A stretch of 64,000 nt of DNA from Mycobacterium colombiense. Its GTDB lineage: Bacteria > Actinomycetota > Actinomycetes > Mycobacteriales > Mycobacteriaceae. A model generated the notes under the pieces. It worked only from the letters and a program-made list of their open reading frames with translations. It searched no databases and was not told where the DNA came from. Below, in pieces: positions 16,914 through 24,364 of the stretch; positions within the stretch are counted from its first letter, which is position 1, and each line of letters opens with the position of its first letter. The position numbers and the translations under genes are program-made. Location: contig NZ_QMEU01000006.1 in NCBI RefSeq assembly GCF_003284975.1, positions 1 through 64,000 of the forward strand, read 5' to 3'.

Positions 16914-18757
16914 CCATGTATCAAGACGGCTGCGGGCCGACCCGGACGCCCGACGACATCGACATCGACGCGCTGCGTGAGAAGTACGCCCGGGAGCGCG
17001 AAAAACGGCTCCGCAAGGAAGGTTCCAAGCAGTACATCGAGCTGGAGGACGACTTCGCCGGCTACTACGAAGTCGACCCCTACACACCCGTGACCCCGCG
17101 CGAGCCGATTCGCGACGACATCGACGTCGCGGTGCTCGGTGGTGGATTCGGGGGCCTGCTCTCGGCGGCCTACCTCAAGAAAGCGGGCGTCGATGACGTC
17201 CGAGTCATCGAACTCGGCGGCGACTTCGGCGGCGTCTGGTATTGGAACCGTTACCCCGGCATTCAGTGCGACAACGAATCATACTGCTACATACCACTTC
17301 TCGAAGAGCTCGATTTCATGCCGTCGAAGAAATTCGCCGATGGCGCCGAGATTTACCAGCACTGCCGCAACATCGGCAAGCACTTCGGCCTCTACGATTC
17401 GGCGATCTTCTCCACCCAGGTCCGCGACCTGCGGTGGGACGAAGAGATCACGCGCTGGCGGATCAGCACCAACCGCGACGACGACATCCGCGCCCGGTTC
17501 GTCGTGCTGGCCTCGGGCCCGTTCCACCGCCCGAAGCTGCCCGGCATTCCCGGAATCAAGGACTTCAAGGGCCATGCGTTCCACTCGTCGCGGTGGGACT
17601 ACGACTACACCGGCGGTGACACCGGCGGCAACCTGCACAAGCTCGCCGACAAGAAGGTCGCCGTCGTCGGCACCGGCGCCACCGCGATCCAGATCGTCCC
17701 GTTCCTGGCGCGAGACGCCCAGCATCTCTACGTTTTCCAGCGCACCCCCTCGACGGTCGACGAGCGCAACAACGCGCCCACCGACCCGGAATGGGTGAAG
17801 ACCCTGCTGCCGGGCTGGCAGCGGGAGCGCCAGCGCAACTTCCACGCCTGGACGTTCGAGGGCATGGCGCCGGGCCAGCCGGATCTGGTGTGCGACTTCT
17901 GGACCGAGCTCGGACGCAACACCGCCGCCCGGGTGCTCGTCCTGCCCGACCCCGCGGCCATGACGCCCGAGCAGTTCATGGCGATCCGGGAGGAAGAGGA
18001 TTACAAGTTGATGGAGCGGCTGCGCCGCCGCATCGACGCGTTGGTCGAGGATCCGCAGACCGCCGAGGCGCTCAAACCCTATTACCGATTCCTGTGCAAG
18101 CGGCCGCTGTCCAATGACGAGTACCTGCCGATGTTCAATCGGTCCAACGTCACCCTCGTCGACGTCTCCGATTCCAAAGGCGTGGAACGCATCACCGAAA
18201 AGGGCTTGGTCGCCAACGGTATCGAGTACGAGGTCGACTGCATCATCTACGCCAGCGGCTTCGAAATCACCACCGAGATCAGCCGCCGCTACTCGATCGA
18301 GACGATCCAGGGGCGCGACGGGCTGTCACTGTTCGACTACTGGAGAGACGGATACAAGACGCTGCACGGGATGACCAGCCGAGGATTCCCGAACCAGTTC
18401 TATACCGGCTTCACCCAGGTCGGCATCTCCGCCAACATCGCGGCGAACTACGAGCTGCAGGGCGAGCACATCGCCTACATCATCGCCGAGGCGCTCAAGC
18501 GCGGAGCCACCACCGTGGAACCCAGCCAAGCGGCGCAGGAGCAGTGGTGCGCGACGATCCGGGAAACCGCGGTCGACAATTCGGCGTTCGACGCCCAGTG
18601 CACGCCCGGCTATTACAACAACGAGGGCGGGGGCGGGGGCGAGGGCATCCGGTCGCACCTGGGCGAGCCGTACGGCCCCGGCTTCTACGCCTTCGAGGAC
18701 CTGTTGCGGGTCTGGCGTGATAAAGGGGAGCTGGACGGGTTGGTGCTCGGCCGTTGA
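16910..18757 (+). CDS. FAD-dependent monooxygenase, Baeyer-Villiger type
   Basis: 615-residue flavoprotein. The FAD dinucleotide motif GGGFGG is at 77-82. The Baeyer-Villiger fingerprint FKGHAFHSSRWD is at 219-230 and fits FxGxxxHxxxW. The NADPH site VAVVGTGATAIQIVP follows. An N-terminal extension of about 70 residues (EKYAREREKRLRKEG) is typical of the larger cycloketone/steroid-type enzymes. ATG 16910 makes an ATGA overlap with the Rieske stop. It should insert oxygen next to a carbonyl to give an ester or lactone, which the SMP-30 protein of the divergent operon might hydrolyse. Confidence 0.88.
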   Translation: MTMYQDGCGPTRTPDDIDIDALREKYAREREKRLRKEGSKQYIELEDDFAGYYEVDPYTPVTPREPIRDDIDVAVLGGGFGGLLSAAYLKKAGVDDVRVIELGGDFGGVWYWNRYPGIQCDNESYCYIPLLEELDFMPSKKFADGAEIYQHCRNIGKHFGLYDSAIFSTQVRDLRWDEEITRWRISTNRDDDIRARFVVLASGPFHRPKLPGIPGIKDFKGHAFHSSRWDYDYTGGDTGGNLHKLADKKVAVVGTGATAIQIVPFLARDAQHLYVFQRTPSTVDERNNAPTDPEWVKTLLPGWQRERQRNFHAWTFEGMAPGQPDLVCDFWTELGRNTAARVLVLPDPAAMTPEQFMAIREEEDYKLMERLRRRIDALVEDPQTAEALKPYYRFLCKRPLSNDEYLPMFNRSNVTLVDVSDSKGVERITEKGLVANGIEYEVDCIIYASGFEITTEISRRYSIETIQGRDGLSLFDYWRDGYKTLHGMTSRGFPNQFYTGFTQVGISANIAANYELQGEHIAYIIAEALKRGATTVEPSQAAQEQWCATIRETAVDNSAFDAQCTPGYYNNEGGGGGEGIRSHLGEPYGPGFYAFEDLLRVWRDKGELDGLVLGR

Positions 18758-19758
18758 ACGAAACCGCTAGCCCGCAGGGTGCCGACCCGCTGCGCCCGGC
18801 TACGCCGCGCTTGCGATCGCCACTGCCACAACTGCGATTCGACGGTCGCGTCGCCGTGGTGACGGGAGCCGGCCGCGGGCTGGGCCGTGCGTACGCTCAG
18901 CTGCTCGCCTCGCGGGGGGCCAAGGTGGTCGTCAACGACGCCGGCAGCGGCCTCAACGGCGAGGGCGCTGACTCGGGCCCGGCCGAGCAGGTGGTCGGGG
19001 AGATCACCGCGGCCGGCGGCGAGGCCGTCGCCTGCGGCGCATCGGTGGCGACCCGCGACGGCGGCCAGGAGATCATCGCGACCGCGCTCGAACACTACGG
19101 CCGCATCGACATATTGATCCACAACGCCGGCAACGTCCGCCGCGGCTCGCTCAAACAGATGAGCTACGAGGACTTTGACGCCGTGCTCGACGTGCACCTG
19201 CGCGGCGCGTTTCACGTTGTGCGGCCCGCGTTTCCGCTCATGTGCGACGCAGGCTACGGCCGCATCGTGATGACGTCGTCGATCGGCGGGCTGTACGGGA
19301 ACCACGACGTGGCCAACTACGCGGCGGCCAAGGCCGGCGTGATCGGGCTGGCCAATGTCGTAGCGCTGGAGGGCGCCGCGGAGGGGGTGCGGTGCAACGT
19401 GATCGTGCCGGCCGCGGTGACGCGCATGGCCGAGGGCATCGACACATCGGCCTATCCGCCGATGGGCGCGGAACTCGTTGCGCCCGTCGTGGGTTGGCTT
19501 GCGCACGAGTCTTGTTCGGTGACCGGTGAACTGTTCATCGCGCTGGCGGGCCGGGTGGCGCGGGCGGTGATCGCCGAGAGCCCGGGCGTGTGCCGGCCGG
19601 CCTGGAGCATCGAGGAGGTCGGCAGCCACCTGGACGCGATCCGATACGCCGAGGCACCGCTGATTTTCCCGGTCGTCCCCGATGGACACAACGCGCACAT
19701 CCGCTACAGCTTCGAGCTGGCTCAGAGGTTAACCGATCAAGGAGCGCTCAATGGCTAG
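18754..19758 (+). CDS. SDR family oxidoreductase (MFE-2/HSD17B4-like)
   Basis: 334-residue short-chain dehydrogenase with TGAGRGLG at 37-44, HNAG, SSIGG and YAAAK. The long C-terminal section (about 235-334, ending PLIFPVVPDGHNAHIRYSF) and the VVVNDAGSG segment resemble the dehydrogenase domain of multifunctional beta-oxidation enzymes, so a 3-hydroxyacyl-CoA or hydroxysteroid-type substrate is likely. The start is probably TTG at 18754, overlapping the BVMO stop by four bases. No ATG or GTG is available near. Its end overlaps the CoA-transferase gene by 8 bp. Confidence 0.83.
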   Translation: MNETASPQGADPLRPATPRLRSPLPQLRFDGRVAVVTGAGRGLGRAYAQLLASRGAKVVVNDAGSGLNGEGADSGPAEQVVGEITAAGGEAVACGASVATRDGGQEIIATALEHYGRIDILIHNAGNVRRGSLKQMSYEDFDAVLDVHLRGAFHVVRPAFPLMCDAGYGRIVMTSSIGGLYGNHDVANYAAAKAGVIGLANVVALEGAAEGVRCNVIVPAAVTRMAEGIDTSAYPPMGAELVAPVVGWLAHESCSVTGELFIALAGRVARAVIAESPGVCRPAWSIEEVGSHLDAIRYAEAPLIFPVVPDGHNAHIRYSFELAQRLTDQGALNG

Positions 19759-20914
19759 CCCGACCGGCCCGATGGCGGGGCTGCGCGTCATCGACCTCAC
19801 CGCGATGGTGATGGGGCCGTACTGCACACAGATCATGGCCGACATGGGCGCCGACGTCATCAAAGTCGAACCCCCGCAGGGCGATAACACCCGCTACATC
19901 TCGGTGGGCCCCGCCCCGGGCATGAGCGGGGTGTTCGTCAACGTCAACCGGGGCAAGCGCAGCGTCGTGCTGGACCTGCAGACCGACGCCGGCGCCGGCG
20001 CGCTGCGCGCGCTGGTCGAGACGGCCGACGTGTTCATCCACTCGATGCGGGCCAAGGCGATAGCCAAGCTCGGCTTCGGCTACGACGATGTCGCCGCGAT
20101 CAATCCCGCTGTCGTCTATACCAATTGCTACGGGTACGGGCGCCGCGGACCCGATCGCGACCGACCCGCCTACGACGACACCATCCAGGCCGAATGCGGC
20201 CTGCCCGCGGTGCAACAACAGTTGACCGGCGAGGCCGACTACGTCGGCACCATCATGGCCGACAAGATCGCCGGACTGACGGCGCTGTACGCGACGACGA
20301 TGGCGTTGTTCCACCGCGAACGCACCGGGCAGGGGCAAGAAGTCGAGGTCGCCATGTTCGAAACCATGGCCTCGTTCATGCTCGTCGAACACGCCAACGG
20401 CGCCCTGTTCGACCCTCCGCTCGGGCCGGCGGTGTATCCGCGCACCGTGGCGCCCAATCGCCGCCCCTACCGCACCAGCGACGGCCATATCGCCGCGTTG
20501 ATCTACAACGACAAGCACTGGAATGCGTTCATGAAAGCCGTTCAGCCACCGTGGGCCAGCGAGCTGTATTCCACGCTGGAGCAACGCGCCCGCGAGATCG
20601 ACACCGTCTACGGGCTGGTGGCCGAGACGATGAAGGAGCGGACCACCGCGGAATGGCTGGCGCTGCTTCGTGAACTCGAGATACCGGCCGCGCCACTGAA
20701 CACGCCGCAAGCGCTGTTCGACGACCCGCACCTGGCCGCCGTCGGCATGTTCGAGACGGTGGACAGCCCGCACGGGCCGGTGCGGTTCCCCGGGGTGCCC
20801 ACCTGGTTTTCGCAGACACCGGGCCGGGTCGCGGGGCCGGCGCCCGAGCTCGGCGCACACACCGCAGAAGTGCTCGCCGAGCTGGGCTTGGCCGTGGACG
20901 CGAATCCGGCATAA
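19751..20914 (+). CDS. CaiB/BaiF (class III) CoA-transferase
   Basis: 387-residue family III CoA-transferase. Family features are GLRVIDLTAMVMGPYCTQIMADMGADVIKVE at the N-terminus, NVNRGKRSVVLDL, NCYGYGRRGP and the probable catalytic Asp142 in AYDDTIQ, where an aspartyl-CoA anhydride forms. ATG 19751 follows AAGGAGC. It is followed by a TPP-dependent enzyme and an aldehyde dehydrogenase. The order CoA-transferase plus TPP enzyme parallels formyl-CoA transferase/oxalyl-CoA decarboxylase pairs and suggests CoA loading of a 2-oxo or 2-hydroxy acid. Confidence 0.88.
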   Translation: MASPTGPMAGLRVIDLTAMVMGPYCTQIMADMGADVIKVEPPQGDNTRYISVGPAPGMSGVFVNVNRGKRSVVLDLQTDAGAGALRALVETADVFIHSMRAKAIAKLGFGYDDVAAINPAVVYTNCYGYGRRGPDRDRPAYDDTIQAECGLPAVQQQLTGEADYVGTIMADKIAGLTALYATTMALFHRERTGQGQEVEVAMFETMASFMLVEHANGALFDPPLGPAVYPRTVAPNRRPYRTSDGHIAALIYNDKHWNAFMKAVQPPWASELYSTLEQRAREIDTVYGLVAETMKERTTAEWLALLRELEIPAAPLNTPQALFDDPHLAAVGMFETVDSPHGPVRFPGVPTWFSQTPGRVAGPAPELGAHTAEVLAELGLAVDANPA

Positions 20915-20957
20915 CGCTTAGCAACGAAATATCTTGTCAGCGAAGGAGTTTTCCACG

Positions 20958-22670
20958 ATGGCTGTGCCCGTCTACAAACGCATTCTCGACCTGTTCGAGG
21001 CCGAAGGCGTGAACACCCTGTTCGGCATCCCCGACCCGAACTTCGTGCACATGTTCGCGGAGGCGGACGCGCGGGGGTGGTCGGTGGTGGCTCCGCATCA
21101 CGAACTGAGCGCCGGGTTCATGGCCGAGGCGGCGTCGCGCATGACCGGTAACCCCGGCCTGTGCATCGGCACGCTGGGCCCGGGCATGGCGAACATCGCC
21201 GGAGCGATCCAGTGCGCGCTGGTGGAGAACTCGCCGGTGGTCTTCCTGGGCGGGCAGCGAGCCCGGGTGACCGAGCGCCGGGTACGGCGCGGCCGCATCC
21301 AATTCGTCCAGCAGGAACCGCTTTTCGCCGCGTCGGTGAAATACAGCAGCTCGATCGAGTACGCCGACCAGACCGACGAGATCATCCACGAGGCCATCCG
21401 CCGGGCCATGTCCGGCACGCCCGGTCCGACCTACGTGGAGTTCCCGTCGCACGTCATCCTCGAGGAGCTCGACGTCGACGCCGCCCCGCCGCCGTCGGCC
21501 TACCGGCTGGTCAACCAGGGCGCCGGCACCCGCGAAGTGGCCGAGGCCGTCAAGCTGATCCGGGCGGCGCAAAGCCCGATCCTGTTGGTCGGCCACGGCG
21601 TGCACACCTCCCGCACCCAGCAGCAGGTCAAGGAGCTCGCCGAGCTGATGGCGTGCCCGGTGATCCAGACCTCCGGCGGCACGTCCTACATCCCGGGTCT
21701 GCAGGAGCGCACGTTCCCCTACCTGTTCTCGCCCGCGGCCAACGAGGCCGTCGAGGAATCCGATTTGTGCGTCGCGCTGGGCACCGAGCTCGGTGAGCCG
21801 ATGCACTACGGCCGGACCCAGCATTGGGCCGCCAACAACGCGAACCGCAAGTGGGTGTATGTGGAGCAGGATCCGGCCGCCATCGGCGTCAACCGCCCAG
21901 TCGACGTGGCGTTGGTCGGCGATCTGCGCGGCGTGGTGCCCCAGCTGGTGGACGCGCTCAAGGATGCCCCGCGCAAGCCCGCGCCGGCGCTACAGGCCCT
22001 GATCGAAAAGGATGCGAAAGAGCTTGCGGACGTGGCCGAGTCGGCACCGTCCGGCCGCTCGCCGATCCACCCTGCCCGCTACGTCGTCGAGGCCACCAAG
22101 GCGTTCAACGAACTCGACGACGGCATTCTCGTGCGCGACGGCGGCGCGACGGTGATCTTCCAGTGGACCTACTCGCAGTCCAAGCCGCGCGACGTGATCT
22201 GGAATCAGAACTTCGGCCACCTGGGCACCGGCCTACCCTACGCCGTCGGAGCGTCGGTCGCCGAAGGGGGCAAGCGCCCGGTGATGCTGCTGACCAGCGA
22301 TTCGGCGTTCCTGTTCCACATCGCCGAGCTGGAAACCGCTGCACGGCAAAATCTTCCGCTGGTGTGCGTGGTGGGCGTCGACCACCAGTGGGGCCTGGAA
22401 GTGGGCGTGTACAAGCGCACCTTTTCTCAGCCGTCGCCGCAGCCCGGTGTGCACTGGAGCAAGGACGTGCGGATGGACAAGGTCGCAGAGGGATTCGGCT
22501 GCCACGGTGAGTACGTCGAGAAGGAATCCGAGATCGGCCCGGCGATCGCTCGCGCCTACGCCAGTGGCAAAGTCGGTGTGGTGCACGTGTGCATCGATCC
22601 GAAGGCCAATTCCGAGGAGATGCCCAAGTACGACCGATTCCGGACCTGGTACGCCGAAGGCACTCAGTAG
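20958..22670 (+). CDS. Thiamine-pyrophosphate-dependent enzyme (Oxc/lyase-like)
   Basis: 570-residue TPP enzyme of the acetolactate synthase/oxalyl-CoA decarboxylase superfamily. Glu49 in PHHELSAGF is the cofactor-activating glutamate. The Mg-TPP motif is altered: canonical GDG...NN is TSDSAFLF (Asp448) followed by VGVDHQWG, so the glycines and both asparagines differ. DSAF is shared with the oxcA product of this window. I chose ATG 20958 behind GAAGGAG; an in-frame TTG at 20934 lies before that site. Candidate activities are a decarboxylase or a 2-hydroxyacyl-CoA lyase. Acetolactate synthase is unlikely in this context. Confidence 0.83.
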   Translation: MAVPVYKRILDLFEAEGVNTLFGIPDPNFVHMFAEADARGWSVVAPHHELSAGFMAEAASRMTGNPGLCIGTLGPGMANIAGAIQCALVENSPVVFLGGQRARVTERRVRRGRIQFVQQEPLFAASVKYSSSIEYADQTDEIIHEAIRRAMSGTPGPTYVEFPSHVILEELDVDAAPPPSAYRLVNQGAGTREVAEAVKLIRAAQSPILLVGHGVHTSRTQQQVKELAELMACPVIQTSGGTSYIPGLQERTFPYLFSPAANEAVEESDLCVALGTELGEPMHYGRTQHWAANNANRKWVYVEQDPAAIGVNRPVDVALVGDLRGVVPQLVDALKDAPRKPAPALQALIEKDAKELADVAESAPSGRSPIHPARYVVEATKAFNELDDGILVRDGGATVIFQWTYSQSKPRDVIWNQNFGHLGTGLPYAVGASVAEGGKRPVMLLTSDSAFLFHIAELETAARQNLPLVCVVGVDHQWGLEVGVYKRTFSQPSPQPGVHWSKDVRMDKVAEGFGCHGEYVEKESEIGPAIARAYASGKVGVVHVCIDPKANSEEMPKYDRFRTWYAEGTQ

Positions 22671-22698
22671 GGCCCGCAGTAGAAAGAGGACCGATGTC

Positions 22699-24126
22699 AT
22701 GCGCGAAAACCTGAAGTTCTACATCGACGGACAGTGGGTCGACCCGGTGCGGCCCAACACTTTCGACGTGGAGAACCCGGCGACCGAGCAGGTGTCCGGA
22801 AAGATCTCGCTGGGGTCGGCCGCCGACGTCGACGTGGCTGTCAACGCCGCCCGGCGGGCCTGCACCGGCTGGTCACAGAGCACCCGCGAACAACGCCTGG
22901 ACCTGTTGCAGGCCATCCTCGCCGAATACCAGAAGCGCGCGGACGATCTCGCGCAGGCGGTCACCGAGGAAATCGGTGCGCCGCCCTCGTTGGCCGCCGG
23001 GCCGCAGGTCTTCCTCGGGATCGGTCACCTGACCACGGCCATCGACGTGCTGAAGAACTTCCCGTTCTCTGAACAGAAGGGCGCGACCCTGATCGCCAAG
23101 GAGCCGATCGGCGTCTGCGGTTTGATCACGCCCTGGAACTGGCCGATCAACCAGGTCGCGGTCAAGGTCTACCCGGCGCTGGCGACAGGCTGCACCGTCA
23201 TCCTGAAACCGTCCGAGGTGGCGCCGTATTCGCCCTACATCTTCGCCGAGATCCTGGACGCCGCAGGCGTGCCGGCCGGAGTGTTCAACCTGATCAACGG
23301 CGACGGCGCAGGCGTGGGTGCGGCCCTGGCGAGCCATCCCGACATCGACATGGTGTCATTCACCGGCTCCACCCGCGCCGGTGTCGAGGTCGCCCGGAAC
23401 GCCGCGCCCACCGTCAAGCGAGTCACCCAGGAGCTCGGCGGCAAAAGCCCCAACATCGTCCTCGACGACGGCGGTTTCGCCGACGGCGTGCGGGCCGGCG
23501 TGGCCAACATGATGCCCAATTCCGGGCAGAGCTGTAACGCGCCGTCGCGCATGCTGGTGCCGAATTCCCGGATGGATGAGGCCATTAGCCTCGCGCGTGA
23601 AGCCGCCGAACAGATCCCGGTGGGCAACGGTGAGGCGACGGCGATCGGGCCGGTGGCGTCGAGGACACAGTTCGAGAAGGTTCAGCGCCTGATCCAGCAG
23701 GGCGTCGACGAGGGCGCGACCGTGGTCGCGGGCGGCCCCGGCCGGCCGGCCGGGCTGGACAAGGGTTACTACGTCAAGCCGACCGTCTTCGCGCACGTCA
23801 CCAACGACATGACGATCGCCCGCGAGGAGATCTTCGGGCCGGTGCTGTGCATCCTCGGCTACGACGACCTCGACCACGCCGTTGAGATCGCCAATGACAC
23901 CGAATACGGTCTTGCCGGCTTCGTGTCGGGGGCCGACCTGGACACCGCGCGCGAGGTCGCCCGCAAGATCCGCGCGGGTTGGGTGACGATCAACCATGCC
24001 TTTGACATGAACGCGCCGTTCGGCGGCTACAAGCGCAGCGGCAACGGTCGCGAGTGGAGCGAGTTCGGCTTCCACGAGTACCTGGAAGTCAAGAGCACCC
24101 TGGGCTACGCGCCCGACGAGGCTTGA
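22699..24126 (+). CDS. NAD(P)-dependent aldehyde dehydrogenase
   Basis: 475-residue aldehyde dehydrogenase. The active-site cysteine is Cys279 in NSGQSCNAPSR and the general base Glu245 in TQELGGKSPNIV. The Rossmann segment PWNWPINQVAVK, FTGSTRAG, and EIFGPVLCI with the C-terminal PFGGYKRSGNGRE are all present. The start is ATG 22699 after AAAGAGGA; another ATG five bases upstream is out of frame. It is the last gene of the rightward operon and would oxidise the aldehyde released by the preceding TPP enzyme to an acid. Confidence 0.92.
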   Translation: MRENLKFYIDGQWVDPVRPNTFDVENPATEQVSGKISLGSAADVDVAVNAARRACTGWSQSTREQRLDLLQAILAEYQKRADDLAQAVTEEIGAPPSLAAGPQVFLGIGHLTTAIDVLKNFPFSEQKGATLIAKEPIGVCGLITPWNWPINQVAVKVYPALATGCTVILKPSEVAPYSPYIFAEILDAAGVPAGVFNLINGDGAGVGAALASHPDIDMVSFTGSTRAGVEVARNAAPTVKRVTQELGGKSPNIVLDDGGFADGVRAGVANMMPNSGQSCNAPSRMLVPNSRMDEAISLAREAAEQIPVGNGEATAIGPVASRTQFEKVQRLIQQGVDEGATVVAGGPGRPAGLDKGYYVKPTVFAHVTNDMTIAREEIFGPVLCILGYDDLDHAVEIANDTEYGLAGFVSGADLDTAREVARKIRAGWVTINHAFDMNAPFGGYKRSGNGREWSEFGFHEYLEVKSTLGYAPDEA

Positions 24127-24364
24127 CGCGTCGGGCCGAAACCCGAACGCGGCACGGCAGAAAACACCTCGCGTGTCCTCCACGTGATCCGGCGGGCCCG
24201 CCTCTAGGCTGGCTTGCTGAACTCAACAGGAGGGGCAGCGACGTATCGGCATCAACCATGGCGCCGGGCGAGATGGTAGTTACGGCGCGCTGACAGAAAG
24301 CACCGAGCCGGGCGGGTCTAACCCCGCACCGGCTCGTCGTTCTCGGCCCCGATGGGTCGCCCCC
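24127..24364. other. Intergenic junction between accessory block and Rv0111-like gene
   Basis: Holds AGGAGGGG (24228-24235) and a 12-codon ATG frame (24258-24293, MAPGEMVVTAR). In the acyltransferase frame the last upstream stop is at 24218-24220. No clear promoter, repeat or attachment site was seen. Confidence 0.4.

Noticed and set aside
20923..20940. ATATCTTGTC near 20930 as a third GntR half-site
   Set aside because: Only the left half of the palindrome is present and it lies inside an operon; probably chance.
20958..22670. Acetolactate synthase annotation for the TPP enzyme
   Set aside because: No regulatory subunit or branched-chain genes nearby, altered cofactor motif, and pathway context of a CoA-transferase and ALDH.
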